From: Dehalococcoidia bacterium
Lineage (GTDB): Bacteria; Chloroflexota; Dehalococcoidia; Dehalococcoidales; JAUVZE01
DNA length: 7,519 nucleotides
Assembly: GCA_004376435.1 (NCBI GenBank)
Contig: SOJS01000024.1
Span: 1 to 7,519, forward strand
Direction of reading: 5' to 3'
Shown: positions 5,409-7,519 of the stretch, piece after piece
Layout: every line of letters starts with the position of its first letter
How positions within the stretch are numbered: the first letter of the stretch is position 1
Program-made: the position numbers and the translations under genes
The notes under the pieces: model-generated
What the model was told of the DNA's origin: nothing
Database searches by the model: none
What the model saw: the letters and a program-made list of their open reading frames with translations, nothing else

Positions 5409-5503
5409 TTTTTATCTCCTTTTTCTGCTAGTTTGCAGTAAGTTTGCTTCCTATGTTTCCCTGATGGCATCACCTCCTTAGCCTTGTGTCGCTTCTTATC
5501 CAT
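5405..5503 (-). CDS. Possible 32-residue basic leader ORF upstream of the collagen-like gene
   Basis: On the minus strand an ORF starting at ATG 5503 runs without a stop to TGA (5407-5405), which overlaps the ATG of the collagen-like gene in an ATGA arrangement. It would encode 32 residues with 10 Lys, 2 Arg and 2 His, beginning MDKKRHKAKE. A second in-frame ATG (5470) would give 21 residues; it lies only 2 bases after the perfect ribosome site at 5480-5469, too close for normal initiation. The ATG at 5503 has no ribosome site and sits in a hairpin loop. I do not recognise the peptide. It may be a translated leader coupled to the main gene, or a chance frame in A-rich DNA. Confidence 0.3.
   Translation of the reverse strand: MDKKRHKAKEVMPSGKHRKQTYCKLAEKGDKK
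5469..5480 (-). promoter_or_regulatory. Perfect but misplaced Shine-Dalgarno sequence in the leader
   Basis: The minus strand reads TAAGGAGGTGAT, a 12-base match to the complement of the 16S rRNA 3' end. It lies ~60 bases upstream of the collagen-like gene's ATG, which has its own AGGAG. The only start codon close by is ATG 5470, 2 bases after GGAGG. It could serve the small ORF or act as a ribosome standby site. Confidence 0.5.
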
Positions 5504-5519
5504 ATCTTTAAGAAGCAAC
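5488..5519 (-). promoter_or_regulatory. Long hairpin in the leader of the collagen-like gene
   Basis: GTTGCTTCTTA (5519-5509) pairs with TAAGAAGCGAC (5498-5488) in an 11-bp stem with one G-U pair and a 10-base loop containing the ATG at 5503. It begins ~10 bases after the predicted transcript start and lies just upstream of the perfect ribosome site. It has no U tract, so it is not a terminator. It may stabilise the 5' end of the mRNA or control translation. I recognise no known riboswitch. Confidence 0.5.
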
Positions 5520-5535
5520 TCTGCGTTTAGGAATT

Positions 5536-5564
5536 AGTTTAAATGATTATAAGGCGGTTGTCAA
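5536..5564 (-). promoter_or_regulatory. Promoter of the collagen-like lipoprotein gene
   Basis: A perfect -35 TTGACA (5564-5559) and -10 TAAACT (5541-5536) are 17 bases apart on the minus strand. The start near 5529 gives a leader of ~120 bases. A TATAAT (5551-5546) in the spacer is too close to this -35 to pair with it. Confidence 0.65.
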
Positions 5565-5580
5565 GCGGGCGAATAGTTAC

Positions 5581-5616
5581 CAGGCTGTGGTGTCAACCTG
5601 ATTGGGTTACAGCCTG
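5581..5616 (-). terminator. Stem-loop over the stop codon of the BNR/FN3 gene
   Basis: CAGGCTGTAACC (5616-5605) on the minus strand pairs with GGTT (5598-5595) and, after a 6-base bulge, with ACAGCCTG (5588-5581): 12 pairs in all. It includes the stop codon TAA 5609-5607. No U tract follows, so it is at best a weak or factor-assisted terminator, or a 3'-end stabiliser. Confidence 0.4.
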
Positions 5617-7519
5617 CGCCTCCTCACTGTTAGTATAACCATTACGATTAGTATTGCTACCATAGTCACCAGCAGGGCACCACCTAGACCTATTAGCCAC
5701 ATTGCCCAGTCGGGGATAGCCTGTTGGGCAGGCGTTGGTGGTGATGGGGATGGGGATGACTCCGCCGGTGGCGGCTCGGTGGTGAAGGCACCAACGGCAC
5801 TCCAGGCGCTATAGCTGTCCGAGCCACATGCCCTGACCTTCCAGTAGTAAGTGGTATCACAATCCAGGCTCAGGCTGCTCTGCCAGGCATTGCCGGGCAG
5901 GGAATACTCTTCAACTTTGAGGATTGAGGGATTACCAAAGTTAAAATCAGTAGACACCTCCAGCTCATAGCTATCCGCCCCGGCGATGGCACTCCACTGA
6001 AAGACAGGTCTTAGCGGCACCCCGCTGGCGCCGGCGGCGGGGCTCTCAAGCTCAGGGGCAACAATGTCACCACCGAGACTGGTGACAAACGACCACTTGT
6101 CTGACCACGGGCTTAATACCGGACTGGTGACCCTCACCCGCCAGTAGTATCTAGTCGCCAGCTCCAGTGTCGGCAGCCTAGCCCTGCTGGCTTTAGTGGT
6201 GTCCTCAAAGCCAACAGGAACAGTGGAGAAATCAGTGTCATGGTCAAGCTGCCACTGGTAGCCCGTCGCCCCATCAGCAACCTCCCAATCAAGACTGACA
6301 TTGCTAATGGTGCTGTCAATGATGTTGCCAATCCCCCGCCCCTCATCCTGGGGCGAGGTCAGGGTAAGGGGCTGGGTCAGGCTATCAATATAGGTCATCA
6401 GCCTGGTATTGGTGGTATCTATTGACCACAGTTGATTGTTATTCAGCCACAGTCCGGTCAGGGTAGCCCCGTCGTCAAGGTCACGGGTTACTGTTTCAAA
6501 TGTCGGGCCAAGGGAATAGGTCGGGTTAAGGCTGCGCTCCATACCGCCGTCAGCCTTGAAGCTGGTGGCGTATAGCGTGCCATCAGCCGCCGCCACCAGC
6601 TGACCAATCATACCCCCGGTGGGCAGATTGCTGTCTATCTTTTTCCAGATAGTGCTCTTGCCGACAATAAAGCGGTAGATACTCTCATCAGCGGCATCAC
6701 CGGCGGCATAGACAGTTTTGTTATCACCGTAGCCCCGGTCAAAGGCAACTGTTACCGAGCCGCTAAACGGGGGCGAGGTGGCATCTGAGGGCAGGGAGGT
6801 AAAGGAGTTACCGCCATCATCGGACCAGTAGACCCAGCCGTTACTGTTACCCACCAGCACAGTCTCATCTTCATAGTAGTCAGGTGACAGGGCGATGGAG
6901 CTTAGCGACTGGCTGCCGACGGCGGCGGCTGAGTAGCTTTGACCGCTGTTGTCAGTATAGTAGACCAGCCCGTTACTGCCATCATAGCTGCCAAGAAACA
7001 GGGCCTCATCATCAACCACTGCCCAGGTGTTAATGGGGAATGGGACACCTCGGTGGGTGAAGCTCTGGCCGTTGTCGGTTGACCTCCATACTGCCGGGTT
7101 GCCACTACTGCTGCCGGCGATAAATAATACCTGATGGTCACTATCATACTGGGGGGAAAGCCCAACCAGGTCAAGGCTATCGACACCAGATAAAGCGCTG
7201 GAATAAAGCCTCTCCCAACTATCGCCACCATCCTGGCTGCGCCACAGGCTATACTCGCCTCCCCAGGTAAGCATAAACAGGGTCTCATCCCGGCTATAGC
7301 CGGGGGATATCGCCAGGTCAATAATGTCGCTGATATCGCTGGCAATCAGGCTCACCTGCTCCCAAGTAATGCCGCCGTCCGTAGTATAGGAAAAGGCGCC
7401 GTCACCGCCACCGCTGGTGGCGTAAGCGGTCTCGTCCGTCTCAAAGTCATCGGACATCACCACATAGGTAGGGCCATCACCGGTGGGGTTCTTGCCCTCT
7501 GATGATGCCAGGTCCCAGC
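5607..7519 (-). CDS. Surface protein: Asp-box/BNR propeller, two FN3-like domains, C-terminal membrane anchor (N-terminus outside window)
   Basis: The frame is open through the right edge. The GTG at 7463 is not the start: 18 more residues upstream (ending G-D-G-P-T-Y) join the repeat pattern. Numbered from that GTG codon, Asp-box motifs recur every 40-52 residues: T-T-D-G-G-I-T-W (27-34), S-Q-D-G-G-D-S-W (76-83), S-T-D-N-G-Q-S-F (128-135), T-D-N-S-G-Q-S-Y (170-177) and S-D-D-G-G-N-S-F (214-221). They alternate with blade strands of the form S-P-x-Y-x-x-D-E-T, as in sialidase/Ycf48/VPS10-like beta-propellers. Two FN3-like domains follow (~365-462 and ~468-562, each with Y-Y-W-[RK]-V-R), then a Pro/Ser linker (564-580), a membrane helix (~586-612) and the tail V-R-R-R-R-L. 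It should be held outside the cell by this helix. No catalytic residues of sialidases are evident, so structure or binding is likelier than glycan cleavage. Confidence 0.92.
   Translation of the reverse strand, partial: WDLASSEGKNPTGDGPTYVVMSDDFETDETAYATSGGGDGAFSYTTDGGITWEQVSLIASDISDIIDLAISPGYSRDETLFMLTWGGEYSLWRSQDGGDSWERLYSSALSGVDSLDLVGLSPQYDSDHQVLFIAGSSSGNPAVWRSTDNGQSFTHRGVPFPINTWAVVDDEALFLGSYDGSNGLVYYTDNSGQSYSAAAVGSQSLSSIALSPDYYEDETVLVGNSNGWVYWSDDGGNSFTSLPSDATSPPFSGSVTVAFDRGYGDNKTVYAAGDAADESIYRFIVGKSTIWKKIDSNLPTGGMIGQLVAAADGTLYATSFKADGGMERSLNPTYSLGPTFETVTRDLDDGATLTGLWLNNNQLWSIDTTNTRLMTYIDSLTQPLTLTSPQDEGRGIGNIIDSTISNVSLDWEVADGATGYQWQLDHDTDFSTVPVGFEDTTKASRARLPTLELATRYYWRVRVTSPVLSPWSDKWSFVTSLGGDIVAPELESPAAGASGVPLRPVFQWSAIAGADSYELEVSTDFNFGNPSILKVEEYSLPGNAWQSSLSLDCDTTYYWKVRACGSDSYSAWSAVGAFTTEPPPAESSPSPSPPTPAQQAIPDWAMWLIGLGGALLVTMVAILIVMVILTVRRRRL

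Noticed and set aside
4972..5481. Open 169-codon frame on the plus strand across the collagen-like gene
   Set aside because: It is the antisense of repetitive GC-rich codons in the minus-strand gene, which has a signal peptide, lipobox, promoter and ribosome site. The plus-strand protein is low-complexity Ala/Pro/Ser without features.
5405..5529. Known riboswitch (for example cyclic di-GMP) in the leader of the collagen-like gene
   Set aside because: I could not find the conserved core bases of any class I know; only one hairpin and the ribosome-site sequence are visible.
6902..7345. 147-codon minus-strand frame inside the BNR/FN3 gene
   Set aside because: It lies in another frame of a gene with clear Asp-box repeats, and shows no motif or ribosome site.

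Overview
The window reads as chromosomal DNA of a moderately GC-rich bacterium. The mix of genes suggests a Chloroflexota lineage close to Dehalococcoidia: a type 2 PyrF coupled to a DUF951 protein, FolC, an UlaG-like metallo-hydrolase, lipoproteins, and a BNR/FN3 surface protein with a C-terminal membrane anchor. This placement is an inference from gene content and recalled family resemblance, not from a database search. There are no rRNA or tRNA genes, no insertion sequence and no CRISPR array that I can see.

Layout. (1) Bases 1-293 (+) hold the C-terminal end of a DUF3800 protein that starts outside the window. Right after its stop, on the minus strand, lies a compact promoter-hairpin-terminator unit (about 292-395) that looks like a small-RNA gene of about 70 nt. 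(2) Bases 397-625 show no gene. (3) Bases 626-1644 (-) hold pyrF followed by a DUF951 gene 17 bp downstream, an operon read from a promoter at about 1680-1709. That promoter's -10 box lies inside a perfect 15-bp palindrome. (4) Bases 1722-3095 (+) hold folC with its own extended -10 promoter, divergent from pyrF. (5) Bases 3131-4603 (+) hold a promoter, an UlaG-like metallo-beta-lactamase-fold protein and a DUF3108-like lipoprotein, probably one transcript. (6) Bases 4692-5564 (-) hold a modular surface lipoprotein: lipobox, nine collagen Gly-X-Y triplets, 10-residue solenoid repeats and a C-terminal domain like those on phage-tail-type proteins. Its leader is about 120 nt with a long hairpin, an isolated perfect Shine-Dalgarno sequence and a tiny basic ORF ending in an ATGA overlap with the gene. 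(7) Bases 5607-7519 (-) hold the C-terminal 636 residues of a larger exported protein with Asp-box propeller repeats, two FN3-like domains, a Pro/Ser linker, one membrane helix and an Arg-rich tail. It runs off the right edge.

How they fit together. The left and middle genes are housekeeping (UMP synthesis, folate polyglutamylation) with small accessory proteins. The right half is a cell-surface region: three consecutive proteins that are lipid- or membrane-anchored, two of them minus-strand and strongly repetitive. The points most worth a second look are the candidate small RNA at 292-361, the leader of the collagen-like gene, and the architecture of that gene.
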